A stretch of DNA of 64,000 bases from Hymenobacter puniceus (GTDB lineage Bacteria; Bacteroidota; Bacteroidia; Cytophagales; Hymenobacteraceae): positions 62,001-126,000 of the forward strand of contig NZ_JACSCX010000003.1 in assembly GCF_014333525.1 (NCBI RefSeq). Direction: 5' to 3'. The number at the start of each line of letters is the position of its first letter. Position 1 is the stretch's first letter. Of this stretch, positions 8,569 to 16,589 are shown one piece after another. The translations under genes and the position numbers were made by a program. Below the pieces are notes generated by a model that did no database searches, had not been told where the DNA came from, and saw only the letters and a program-made list of their open reading frames with translations.

Positions 8569-9798
8569 CTACGGGTACAGCAGGTACTTTTTGCGCATGG
8601 CCTTGTAGTGCGACAAGGCCGGCTCCCACGACGCCTGAATCTCGGCGGCCGACTTCCCAGCCATAACCTGCGCTTTGAAGTTGGCGTCGCCGGCCAGGCC
8701 ATCAATGCTGCCGATCTGCTTGCTCTGCGTGCGGTCGAAAAACCGGGCTTTATCGGGGTAGGCCTGGTAGAGCTGCAGCATCCAGTCGAGGTTGATGCGC
8801 TGGGTTTTGCGCAGCTGGCCGACGTCATACGTGCGCAAGTCCAGGCCGTAGCACACCTCGTTCATGTACAGCGGCGCTTCGCTCATGCCAGGCAGACTAA
8901 CAGGCGTATACGAGTAGGAATAGCTGTTTTTCAGGGCTGGGCTGCCGAGGATGGTGAACGGGAAATAGGTGCCGCGGCCGTGGTTGAGTGCCGTGCCTTC
9001 AAACAGGCAGGTGGACGGATACAGCAGAATGCTTTGCTGGGTGTTCAGGTTGGGTGAAGGCTTCACCGGCAGCGTGTAGGCCATTTCGTGCCGGTAGTTT
9101 TTCACCGGAATGACGCGCAGCCGGCACTGCTTCTTATCGGCCAGCCAGCCTTCCCCGTTGATCATGCGCGCAAACTCGCCGACAGTCATGCCGTGCGCAA
9201 TAGGCACCGGAAACTGCCCGATGCCGGACTTCAGGCGCATGTCCAGCACGGGCCCATCCACGAGGTAGCCGTTGGGGTTGGGCCGGTCCAGAATCAGCAG
9301 CTCCTTATCGTTTTCGGCGCAGGCTTCCATCACGTCGCGCAGCACGTTGATGTAGGTGTAGAAGCGGCAGCCCACATCCTGGATATCGAACACCATCACG
9401 TCTACGTTGGCCAGGTCCTGCGCCGAAGGTTTGCGCTTCTTGCCGTACAGCGAAATGATGTCGATGCCGGTGGCCGGGTCTTTCTCGTCGGCCACCTTGG
9501 CGCCGTTGCTGGCATTGCCCCGGAAGCCGTGCTCCGGCCCAAATATCTTCACGATACGAATGCCGCGCGTCACCAAACTGTCCACCAGATGCTGGCTCCC
9601 GATGATGGTGGTGGGGTTGGCCAGAATGCCTACTCGCTTGTTGGTGAGGTAGGGCAGGTAGCGCTCCGTCTGGTCGGCGGCCGTCAGGATGGGGCGGCTT
9701 TTTGAGGCGTGGAGCGGGGCACTGTACTTAGCGGTAGCGGTGCTGCCCAGCGCCAGACCGGTGCCCAGGAGTACGGCCCATGCGTAGTAGGATTTCAT
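8569..9798 (-). CDS. exo-beta-N-acetylmuramidase NamZ-like (DUF1343)
   Basis: A 409-residue protein with an N-terminal signal peptide (hydrophobic 6-22, STATA). DUF1343 hallmarks follow: FGPEHGFRG at 86-94, FDIQDVGCRFYTY at about 136-148, LDRPNPNG at about 175 and EGTALNHGRGT in the C-terminal half. Characterised members (NamZ, GH171) remove terminal MurNAc from peptidoglycan fragments, so a role in envelope turnover or recycling is likely. The neighbour to the right on the same strand is an exported peptidoglycan amidase, which supports that setting; a terminator lies between the two. Confidence 0.88.
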   Translation of the reverse strand: MKSYYAWAVLLGTGLALGSTATAKYSAPLHASKSRPILTAADQTERYLPYLTNKRVGILANPTTIIGSQHLVDSLVTRGIRIVKIFGPEHGFRGNASNGAKVADEKDPATGIDIISLYGKKRKPSAQDLANVDVMVFDIQDVGCRFYTYINVLRDVMEACAENDKELLILDRPNPNGYLVDGPVLDMRLKSGIGQFPVPIAHGMTVGEFARMINGEGWLADKKQCRLRVIPVKNYRHEMAYTLPVKPSPNLNTQQSILLYPSTCLFEGTALNHGRGTYFPFTILGSPALKNSYSYSYTPVSLPGMSEAPLYMNEVCYGLDLRTYDVGQLRKTQRINLDWMLQLYQAYPDKARFFDRTQSKQIGSIDGLAGDANFKAQVMAGKSAAEIQASWEPALSHYKAMRKKYLLYP

Positions 9799-9939
9799 AG
9801 GAAAATGGCGGCGGTGGGTAGAGAAACAGCAGAAGGAAACAGCGGCGCGGAAGCACCCAAGTTAGCAAACTTCGGTGGCCAGGCTAGGCAGCGGAGCTGC
9901 TGGCCGGCTGGTGGCGGTAGGTGGAATAACGAATAAAAA

Positions 9940-9972
9940 ACGGCCCGGCCCGCACAAGGCAGGCCGGGCCGT
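9940..9972 (-). terminator. intrinsic terminator of the amidase gene
   Basis: The arms 9940-9950 and 9962-9972 form a perfect 11-bp GC-rich stem (ACGGCCCGGCC/GGCCGGGCCGT). Read on the minus strand it is followed by TTTTTTATTC. It begins 22 nt after the amidase stop. Confidence 0.9.
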
Positions 9973-9994
9973 TCAGCGCCGGACAACTAGCCGG

Positions 9995-12241
9995 TTATTG
10001 TACCAGCAGACGCAGGTATTCGGCGTGCGCGCCCAGTTGCACCGTCACGAGGTAGACGCCCGGCTGCAGGCTGGTGGGCAGGGCGTAGCGCACCGGCTGG
10101 CTGGCAGCCAGCTTGGTGCGGAAAGGCGCGCCTACCGGTTGGCCCTGCGTGTTGCGCAGCTGCACATCGGCGGGGCCGTCGTAGTTGGTAACGCTCAGCC
10201 AGGCACTACCTCCGTTTTCCACCGGATTCGTGATGCTGGCCAGCGGCTTAACCGACCCGCCTTGGCGGCTGGCCACGGTGGGTGCGGTAGGAGCCAGCCA
10301 CGCCGTAGACTGCGTGGAAACCCGCAGCGTGTAGGCGGTGGTGTTGCTGGTTGCGCCGTTGTAGCCGTACACTTTCACGTAATAAGTAGCGGCCGGGGCG
10401 CCGTTGTACACAATGCTTTCGGCCGTAGTGCCTGCCGAGGTAGACGAGTACAGCAGCGTACCAGCGGCATTGTACAGCTGCAGCTCATAGTCGGCGGGCA
10501 GGGTGCTGAGCGTGATTTTGAGGTTGTTATTGGTAGAGGAGCTGGTGAACTGATACCAGTCCACGTCGGTGGCCGGGCATACATAAGCCGTGTTATTCAC
10601 GTTCACGCCCACGCTCTTGCCGGCGGCCAGGGTTTCGTTGGCTTCATAGCTGTCGGTGGGGCAGGAGGCCGTGCCACCGCCCGTGGAAGTCCAGCTGGCC
10701 GCGAAACCCGCGCGGGTGGTAGCGCAGTCGGAGCGCAGCTCCAGAAACAGCTTGCCCGAAGTGCCGGTGAGGGTGCCCGGATTGGTGGTGCCGCTGTATT
10801 TGCCTAGCAGCGGCGCCTGGTTGTTGGCGCCGTTGTACACCAGCAGATGGTCGTAGTTGTTTTCCAGGTCGAAGCTGCTGAATGTGAGCTTCACGCTGGT
10901 AGCGCCGGTAGGCGCAATCAGCTGGCACTGGCGCACGTCGTCGGGGTAGTTGGCGGTGCTGCCGCCCGCGTCATACACAGTGCCGGATGCAGCCGTGAGC
11001 GTCGTGACGGCCGGCGCGTTGTTGATAAGCTTGTAGAACCGCTCCCAGTCCCAGTTCACGCCGGGGTCGGTGTGGCTTTGGTTGGGGAAATGCTGATGAC
11101 CTTTAATTTTCACGCACGCTCCCGTGCTGAACGTGCCGGTGGTAGCAGCGCCATAAAACGTGCGCAGCCCGCTGATGCCGTAGCCACTGCCTACAATGTC
11201 GCGGGCCAGGGCGGCCGAGCTGTTGTACATGGCCGTGGTATACCAGGAAGCATCATTCACGTAGCCTTCGTGCTCGGTACCAATGGTGTAGGGGTTTTCG
11301 GAGCCGATGTGCCAGGCCTTGTTGGCCTCGCTCACCATCTGCGTTACCTGCCCATCAGAGGAGCGCACCACATAGTGCGCTGACACGCTCGACGAGCAGT
11401 TCTTGAACCACGAAATGCAGCCCGCATACGTGCCCTGCACGGTATGGATGGCGTAGTGCGTGGCGGCTGTGCCGCTGCGTGAGCTGTAGTTGCAGGTGGT
11501 GAAATCGGAAATAGCGGGGCCGTAGTCGGTGGAGGCGGCCACGGCATACGTGGAGGTGCCGGGATTGAAGGTACGCCCTTCGGCCTGCACTTCTTTCTCG
11601 GAAACCTGCGTGGTGCCAGCGCTCAGCACGCTGTAGTTGGCGCCAAAGATAGCCGGCAAATCGAGGTGGTAGTCCGGGAAACGGTAGCGGAGCTGGTTGT
11701 CGGGCTGGGCCATAAAACGCAGGACGCTGTATAGGTGCGAGTCCAGCGCGAAGGCCGTTACGGCGTCTTTGCCGAGCGGCAGCTCACTGAGCTCCAGCAA
11801 TACGGGCAAGTGCGCAGCCGGCTCGGTGGCTTTGAGCTGCCGCGCTTCGGCCCGCTGCGCATAGGCAGCAGCATACGCCAGAATATTGGTGCGCGGGTCC
11901 TGCTGAATCTGTGCTTCGCTGACGTGCGCCAGCCGGGCTACCAGCCGTAGGTTTTCGCGGAACACACCCTTGCCGTTGGCAAACAAGCCCATTACGCCTG
12001 AGGGCAGCGGCATACCCATGCAGCTTTCCGGTTCCTGCGCGGCAATGTGGCGGATGCGGGTTTGGGTGAACGACACGGCCTCCAGCATGCCCCGTGGCAC
12101 CGCCGGATACTGCCGGTAGGCTTCCGCAAAATACGCGGCGTAAGGCGTTTCGGCACTGATGGCTTGCCGCGCAGATGTCTGCGCTTCAACCACTGGCGAC
12201 AGGCACAGCATACCTGCCCAGAAGAGTAGGGGTTTCTTCAT
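9995..12241 (-). CDS. exported multidomain N-acetylmuramoyl-L-alanine amidase with T9SS tail
   Basis: A 748-residue protein with signal peptide 1-21. Region 40-170 resembles the helical module often found ahead of Bacteroidota amidases (PRGMLEAVSFTQTR ... ENLRLVARLA ... DPRTNILAYAAAYA). Amidase_2 spans about 235-405, with zinc-ligand candidates His266 (YAIHTVQG) and His390/Asp392 (SHTDPG) and an acidic TEHEG at about 322. A CUB-like domain follows (~412-520: GTVYDAGG ... YDHLLVYNG), then a pre-peptidase C-terminal-like domain (~535-645). The tail ends PTSLQPGVYLVTVQ...EYLRLLVQ, a T9SS type-A style sorting signal. It probably cleaves peptidoglycan stem peptides at or outside the surface. ATG 12241 gives the signal peptide; a promoter lies about 100 nt upstream. 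Confidence 0.9.
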   Translation of the reverse strand: MKKPLLFWAGMLCLSPVVEAQTSARQAISAETPYAAYFAEAYRQYPAVPRGMLEAVSFTQTRIRHIAAQEPESCMGMPLPSGVMGLFANGKGVFRENLRLVARLAHVSEAQIQQDPRTNILAYAAAYAQRAEARQLKATEPAAHLPVLLELSELPLGKDAVTAFALDSHLYSVLRFMAQPDNQLRYRFPDYHLDLPAIFGANYSVLSAGTTQVSEKEVQAEGRTFNPGTSTYAVAASTDYGPAISDFTTCNYSSRSGTAATHYAIHTVQGTYAGCISWFKNCSSSVSAHYVVRSSDGQVTQMVSEANKAWHIGSENPYTIGTEHEGYVNDASWYTTAMYNSSAALARDIVGSGYGISGLRTFYGAATTGTFSTGACVKIKGHQHFPNQSHTDPGVNWDWERFYKLINNAPAVTTLTAASGTVYDAGGSTANYPDDVRQCQLIAPTGATSVKLTFSSFDLENNYDHLLVYNGANNQAPLLGKYSGTTNPGTLTGTSGKLFLELRSDCATTRAGFAASWTSTGGGTASCPTDSYEANETLAAGKSVGVNVNNTAYVCPATDVDWYQFTSSSTNNNLKITLSTLPADYELQLYNAAGTLLYSSTSAGTTAESIVYNGAPAATYYVKVYGYNGATSNTTAYTLRVSTQSTAWLAPTAPTVASRQGGSVKPLASITNPVENGGSAWLSVTNYDGPADVQLRNTQGQPVGAPFRTKLAASQPVRYALPTSLQPGVYLVTVQLGAHAEYLRLLVQ

Positions 12242-12343
12242 AAAGGATAACCAAAGTTTGTTGGTGGGAAGGGCTTTGGTGAGGATAAGGTAACGATAGT
12301 AGGCAGCAAGCCAAATGCTTATCGGATAATTATAGCTTCTTGC

Positions 12344-12372
12344 CAAAATTATGTTTCTATGAAAGATGCAAG
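12344..12372 (-). promoter_or_regulatory. Bacteroidota-type promoter for the amidase gene
   Basis: On the minus strand CTTG (12372-12369), a 17-nt spacer and TAATTTTG (12351-12344) fit the TTTG/TAnnTTTG promoter pattern. The expected transcript start near 12337 leaves a leader of about 95 nt before ATG 12241. Confidence 0.6.
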
Positions 12373-12415
12373 CTGAAGTAAGCCTGCATGTCTTTCTCAG
12401 GAAGGTGAAAAACAG

Positions 12416-12446
12416 AAAAGCGCCCCTGGTCGATAGGGGCGCTTTT
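12416..12446 (-). terminator. intrinsic terminator after the DUF6370 gene
   Basis: Arms 12416-12427 and 12435-12446 (AAAAGCGCCCCT/AGGGGCGCTTTT) form a perfect 12-bp stem with a 7-nt loop. It lies 55 nt beyond the stop of the DUF6370 gene. Confidence 0.8.
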
Positions 12447-12500
12447 TGAAGTGAAATAAAACGTAAGCCAGCCGGCTGTGGTTGGCCGGCGCAGGGCCAC

Positions 12501-12872
12501 CTACTTTGCGGGTGCAGCTTCCGGGAGTAGCCGGAAATAGGTTGCCTTAAACCGGTTGTCAACCAAAGTGCCTTGCACTTCTGCTTTGCGCACCGTGTTG
12601 CAAAAACCATTGTCGGCATGCGCATCTCCGTGCGAATCGATGGTGGTGCCATCCACGAAATAGGCTTTCCCATCCATCCGGATGGCCAGGTCACAGTCTT
12701 TGCCTTTCAGCCCAAGCCGGCACTGGCCGCAGGACGCATCCACCTGCAGCACCGGGACATTCGGGGCTGGCTCACTCAAACGGGCCGTGGGCGCCTTCAC
12801 TGATTGGGCATGCAGCGTAGGCGCAGTTGCTACCAGCAACAACATTACCAGCAATGGGACGATGGTTTTCAT
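12501..12872 (-). CDS. DUF6370 family exported protein
   Basis: A 123-residue product with signal peptide (MKTIVPLLVMLLLVATAP, cleavage near LHAQ). The mature part carries the DUF6370 pattern VDASCGQCRLGLKGKDCDLA (paired cysteines CxxC, then a third Cys) and a later FCNTVRKAEVQG. The spaced cysteines suggest a disulfide or a metal or cofactor site in the periplasm, but no activity is known to me. ATG 12872 starts the signal peptide; the frame extends 10 codons upstream without one. Confidence 0.8.
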   Translation of the reverse strand: MKTIVPLLVMLLLVATAPTLHAQSVKAPTARLSEPAPNVPVLQVDASCGQCRLGLKGKDCDLAIRMDGKAYFVDGTTIDSHGDAHADNGFCNTVRKAEVQGTLVDNRFKATYFRLLPEAAPAK

Positions 12873-12929
12873 AGGTAGGAGAGTTGAAGCCTGAATAAGC
12901 AATATACGGAAGGCCGGCTGATAAGAACA

Positions 12930-13439
12930 CTACGCGGAGAGCAGCACAGTCGACGTCATCATTGTCAGGTAGTAGTTGGTGCAATGCACGGCAATCAGCA
13001 AGAGCACGTGCTTGGCGGCCAGCGCTTCAAACTCCTCGGTGCTACTGATGGTGTAGTCGTAGTTAGCGCTGTTCCACTTAAAATCGGGCCGAATCAGCAG
13101 AAGCTCCTGGCCGCTTTTATGTAGCAGTACATACTCGTTTTTCAGCATCGAGCGATTCTTCAGCACGAATGCCTGGTTTACGCCGCCCAGCCGGGACTTC
13201 AGCAAAATGTTGCCATTCCAGTGCATCTTGAAGCTCAGCCGTACCTCGGCTTGCTCTTTCAGCTCGATGGTAGTGCCCCAGAAACCCTTCGGCTCAATTT
13301 GCAGGGAAACACCGCCGGGCAGCGTCAACGAAGCCTTGAAAGAAAACCACTCCGTGTACGTCAGCTCGCCCAGCACGGTGCCTGCTTCCCGCAGCGTGAA
13401 GGTGCGGGTGGAGTCTGATTTTACCTGATAGTCGGCCAT
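12930..13439 (-). CDS. conserved hypothetical protein, beta-rich
   Basis: A 169-residue protein without signal peptide, beginning MADYQVKSDSTRTFTLREAG. The sequence alternates short beta-strand-like segments with turns (LGELTYTEWFSFKA, GVSLQIEPKGFWGT, FKMHWNGNILLKSR) and ends in a hydrophobic helix (HVLLLIAVHCTNYYLTMM). The pattern recalls tubby/LURP-like scaffolds, which would be a guess. It stands alone, 57 nt upstream of DUF6370 on the same strand. Confidence 0.7.
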   Translation of the reverse strand: MADYQVKSDSTRTFTLREAGTVLGELTYTEWFSFKASLTLPGGVSLQIEPKGFWGTTIELKEQAEVRLSFKMHWNGNILLKSRLGGVNQAFVLKNRSMLKNEYVLLHKSGQELLLIRPDFKWNSANYDYTISSTEEFEALAAKHVLLLIAVHCTNYYLTMMTSTVLLSA

Positions 13440-13572
13440 TGCGGAGAAGTGGAAAGACGACGAAAAACGATGAGCTGTATCCGGGGCAGCCCTGACTGGC
13501 GCCGTGGCTCAATATAGCACTGTCGTGCTCTAAAACCGCCTTTCAGCACCTGATAAGCCGCTATGCAGCATG

Positions 13573-13608
13573 AAAACGGCCTGCCCCGTTGCCGGGGCAG
13601 GCCGTTTT
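13573..13608 (-). terminator. intrinsic terminator of menB
   Basis: A perfect 15-bp stem pairs 13573-13587 with 13594-13608 (AAAACGGCCTGCCCC and its complement). It starts 24 nt past the menB stop. The A/T ends suit termination in either direction. Confidence 0.88.
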
Positions 13609-13631
13609 ACCTTACCAATGAAGCGCCACCG

Positions 13632-14456
13632 TTACGGAAACTTCGGGTACTTCGAGAAGTCGGGCTGGCGCTTTTCCATGTAGGCGTTGCGACCTTCCTT
13701 GGCTTCCTCCGAGAGGTAATACAGCAGCGTGGCGTTGCCGGCCAGCTCCTGAATACCGGCCTGCCCATCCAGCTCGGCATTGAAGCTGGACTTGAGCATG
13801 CGCAGCGCCAGCGGGCTTTTCTGCAGGATTTTGTGGCACCAGGCCACCGTGGCTTCTTCCAGCTTATCGAGCGGCACAACCTTGTTCACGAGGCCCATAT
13901 CGAGGGCTTCTTGGGCGTCGTACTGGTCGCACAGGAACCAGATTTCACGGGCCTTCTTCTGACCCACAATGCGGGCAAGGTACGAGGCTCCAAAACCGCC
14001 ATCGAACGACCCCACATTTGGGCCGGTCTGACCGAAGCGGGCGTTTTCGGCCGCCACTGTCAGGTCGCAAACCACGTGTAGCACGTGGCCGCCCCCGATG
14101 GCCCAGCCGGCCACCATAGCCACCACTGGTTTCGGGATGGAGCGGATGATTTTCTGGAGTTCCAGCACGTTCAGGCGGGGTACAGTGTCCTCACCTACGT
14201 AGCCACCGTGGCCACGCACGCTCTGGTCGCCGCCCGAGCAGAAGGCCTTGCCGCCCTCCCCCGTGAGGATGATGACGCCGATATCGGTGCGGTCTTGGCA
14301 GATGCGCATGGCTTCAATCATCTCCTGCACCGTGAGCGGCGTGAAGGCATTGTGCACCTGCGGGCGGTTGATGCTAATTTTGGCGATGCCGCCGGCCTGC
14401 GTGAAGAGGATTTCGCGGAACTCCTTGATCGGGGTCCAGGTAAGTTGTTCTGACAT
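13632..14456 (-). CDS. menB: 1,4-dihydroxy-2-naphthoyl-CoA synthase
   Basis: A 274-residue crotonase-fold enzyme. Diagnostic MenB segments are [17 protein letters not shown] at ~30-46, [15 protein letters not shown] at ~72-86, [15 protein letters not shown] at ~119-133, [15 protein letters not shown] at ~143-157 and the C-terminal DFSKYPKFP. It closes the second ring of the menaquinone nucleus from o-succinylbenzoyl-CoA. ATG 14456 (MSEQLTWTP) is preferred to a codon 36 nt upstream, which would add residues encoded by the palindrome. It follows menD on the same strand, separated by a 37-bp perfect inverted repeat. Confidence 0.96.
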   Translation of the reverse strand: MSEQLTWTPIKEFREILFTQAGGIAKISINRPQVHNAFTPLTVQEMIEAMRICQDRTDIGVIILTGEGGKAFCSGGDQSVRGHGGYVGEDTVPRLNVLELQKIIRSIPKPVVAMVAGWAIGGGHVLHVVCDLTVAAENARFGQTGPNVGSFDGGFGASYLARIVGQKKAREIWFLCDQYDAQEALDMGLVNKVVPLDKLEEATVAWCHKILQKSPLALRMLKSSFNAELDGQAGIQELAGNATLLYYLSEEAKEGRNAYMEKRQPDFSKYPKFP

Positions 14457-14473
14457 AGAGTGAACGGGTTTCT

Positions 14474-14564
14474 GCGTCCTCTGCGAAAACACTGCGCCCT
14501 CTGCGGGCTAAAGACGTAACAACGATATAGCCCGCAGAGGGCGCAGTGTTTTCGCAGAGGACGC
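14474..14564. repeat. perfect 37-bp inverted repeat between menD and menB
   Basis: Positions 14474-14510 are exactly complementary to 14528-14564, with a 17-nt loop. The arms repeat TCTGCG and the whole lies between the menD stop and the menB start, so it would form a very stable hairpin in the men transcript. There is no T-run, so it is not a standard terminator. Confidence 0.95.
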
Positions 14565-14570
14565 GGTGTG

Positions 14571-16466
14571 CTAGTGAGAAAAAGAAGTGCGGACTTGCGT
14601 CCGGTAGTGTTCAAAGAATTCGGCGTTGGTGGGGCTGTCGGTGGTAATTTCGAGCAGCGCCGCGCCGGTTTCGGCTGCAAAGAAAACCGGTAGCGCCGAC
14701 TCTAGTTCAGAGAAAGTGGAAACGGCGAAGTAGCGCAGCCCAAAATCCCGGGCCGTATTCTCGGCGCGCAGCGGCTGCCGCGTCTCGAAGAACTCTTCCA
14801 GCTCCGGCTGCTGGCGGGGCCCATCAATCAGCCGGAAGATGCCGCCGGCGTGGTTGTTGAGCAGTATCACGCGCAGGTTGGGGGTGGGGTAATTGTGCCA
14901 GAATGCGTTACGGTCGTAGAAGAACGCCACGTCGCCGGTGAGCAGCACCACCGGCCGCTTGGGTTGGGCCAGGGCCGCGCCCACGGCCGTGCTGGTGCAG
15001 CCATCAATGCCGCTGGTGCCGCGGTTGGCAAACACTTCTATCGAGCGGGTAGCCGGCAGCCCCAGAATGTTGGCGTAGCGTACGGCCATGCTGTTGGCCA
15101 GGTGCAGCGCCGTTTGGTCGGGCAGCAACTGCAGCGCCTTATAAATGGCCGTAAACTCATTGAACGGTTGGTTGCGCTGCTGCAGAAACTCTTGTAGGAA
15201 ACCTGTAGCCCAGTTCTCAGCCGCCAGCCAGGGCTTAAGGTAAGCTGCTTTGGCCGGGTCTGCTTCCGCCGCAAGCCACGTCAGGCGCACCGGTTCATTC
15301 AGTGGCTGCGGCCGCGGCGCTACGCGAGTGGCGTCCTGCGCGGTAGTGTGATTGGGTATGGCCGCGCTAGGAATCGAACCTGAAACAGCAGATGCGTAAA
15401 CTCCTATACTATCTGTTGTACTAAACTTCTCCGCGCCCAGCGCCGCAAAGAAATCAGCTGGCTCCATACGCACCACTTTCGTCAGCGACTGGAACGTGTC
15501 GGCCACGGCGCCGGCCGCCTGAATGTGCCAGTGCTGGGCGGGCTTGGCGTTGCGCAGGTACAGTTTTAAGGCTTTGGAAATCAGCGACTGGCCGAAGGTG
15601 ATGAGCAGCTCCGGCCGCAGAGCTTCTTTCAGGCCCGGCTCCGGCACGGCCATAAACACGTCCTGGCGGCCCAAGGGGCGCAGGCGCTGGTCGAAACCGG
15701 CAGCGGCGGGCAAGTGCAGGTTGGCAATCAAATCACCGACTACAGGCACATGGTGGGTGGTGGCGAATTGCAGCAGCGCCAGCCGGAGTTCGGTGTCGGC
15801 AGGGTGCTGGCCGGCTACCACCAGCACGCGGCTGGTGCTCTGGATGGCGTTGCGCAACTCCTGCAGCGTGGCGGCCGGCAGCTGGAGCCGGCCAGGCAAT
15901 TCGCGCGTCACTTTCACTGGGCCAAACTGCAGCTCCTCGCCCTGCTTGGGGTAGAAAGGCTCCCGCAGCGGCACATTCACCTGCACCGGCCCGGCCGGAA
16001 ACTGCTCTGCCAACACAATGGCCTCACTCACGATCCGCGTGGCGTGCCACTGCGCGTCGGCGTGCGTGGTGTCGGCCGGAAAGGTGAACGAGCCCTTGGC
16101 GTGCGCGCCGTACAAATCGGTTTGGCGGATGGTCTGGCCGTCGAGTTGATCAATCCACTCCGGCGGCCGGTCAGCCGTGAAAACAACGAGTGGAATCTGC
16201 TGGAAATAGGCCTCGGCCACGGCTGGTGCGTAGTTCAGGCCCGCTGTGCCCGACGTGCACACCAGCGCCACGGCCTGCCGCTGGGCCTGGGCCAGTCCCA
16301 GCCCGATGAAGGCCGCCGCCCGCTCATCGGGCACCGTGCGCACCACAATGCCTGGGTGCCGCGCAAAGGCAATAGTGAGTGGTGCGCACCGACTGCCCGG
16401 CGACAGTACCACGTCGGTAATGCCCAGTTGCGCGCAGATTTCGGGGATGTTGTGGACGGCTTGCAT
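14571..16466 (-). CDS. menD: SEPHCHC synthase (2-succinyl-5-enolpyruvyl-6-hydroxy-3-cyclohexene-1-carboxylate synthase)
   Basis: A 631-residue thiamine-diphosphate enzyme. The N-terminal domain has VVLSPGSRCAPLTIAFARH and VPDERAAAFIGLGLAQ (conserved Glu for ThDP activation), then CTSGTAGLNYAPAVAEA and FTADRPPE. The C-terminal domain has NRGTSGIDG and the ThDP/Mg motif LLTGDVAFFYDRNAFWHN. It couples 2-oxoglutarate to isochorismate, the first committed step of the pathway, and lies next to menF, which supplies isochorismate. It is longer than the usual ~550-570 residues; part of the excess is a linker of about 35 residues (coding ~15340-15432) with A/T-rich codons unlike its surroundings. Confidence 0.95.
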   Translation of the reverse strand: MQAVHNIPEICAQLGITDVVLSPGSRCAPLTIAFARHPGIVVRTVPDERAAAFIGLGLAQAQRQAVALVCTSGTAGLNYAPAVAEAYFQQIPLVVFTADRPPEWIDQLDGQTIRQTDLYGAHAKGSFTFPADTTHADAQWHATRIVSEAIVLAEQFPAGPVQVNVPLREPFYPKQGEELQFGPVKVTRELPGRLQLPAATLQELRNAIQSTSRVLVVAGQHPADTELRLALLQFATTHHVPVVGDLIANLHLPAAAGFDQRLRPLGRQDVFMAVPEPGLKEALRPELLITFGQSLISKALKLYLRNAKPAQHWHIQAAGAVADTFQSLTKVVRMEPADFFAALGAEKFSTTDSIGVYASAVSGSIPSAAIPNHTTAQDATRVAPRPQPLNEPVRLTWLAAEADPAKAAYLKPWLAAENWATGFLQEFLQQRNQPFNEFTAIYKALQLLPDQTALHLANSMAVRYANILGLPATRSIEVFANRGTSGIDGCTSTAVGAALAQPKRPVVLLTGDVAFFYDRNAFWHNYPTPNLRVILLNNHAGGIFRLIDGPRQQPELEEFFETRQPLRAENTARDFGLRYFAVSTFSELESALPVFFAAETGAALLEITTDSPTNAEFFEHYRTQVRTSFSH

Positions 16467-16471
16467 GCTTG

Positions 16472-16589
16472 TTAATTAAAAATTGAGAATTGAGACAGGC
16501 AGCCGCAGTGACAATCATGTGCAAACCGGCTATGCCTGCGTCTGAATTCAAGTCATTAGAACAACCAATTTTTAATTCTTAATTTAAAA
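16472..16589. repeat. heptad-built inverted repeat between menF and menD
   Basis: The left arm (16472-16495) reads as 7-nt units of the form AATTGAG/AATTAAA. The right arm (16565-16589) reads as AATTTTT, AATTCTT, AATTTAA, largely complementary in the same 7-nt register. The right arm supplies the last codons and stop of menF. Confidence 0.7.

Noticed and set aside
15362..15392. GGTTCGATTCC on the minus strand, like a tRNA T-loop
   Set aside because: It is inside the menD frame, the T stem does not pair well and no acceptor, D or anticodon arm can be built around it.
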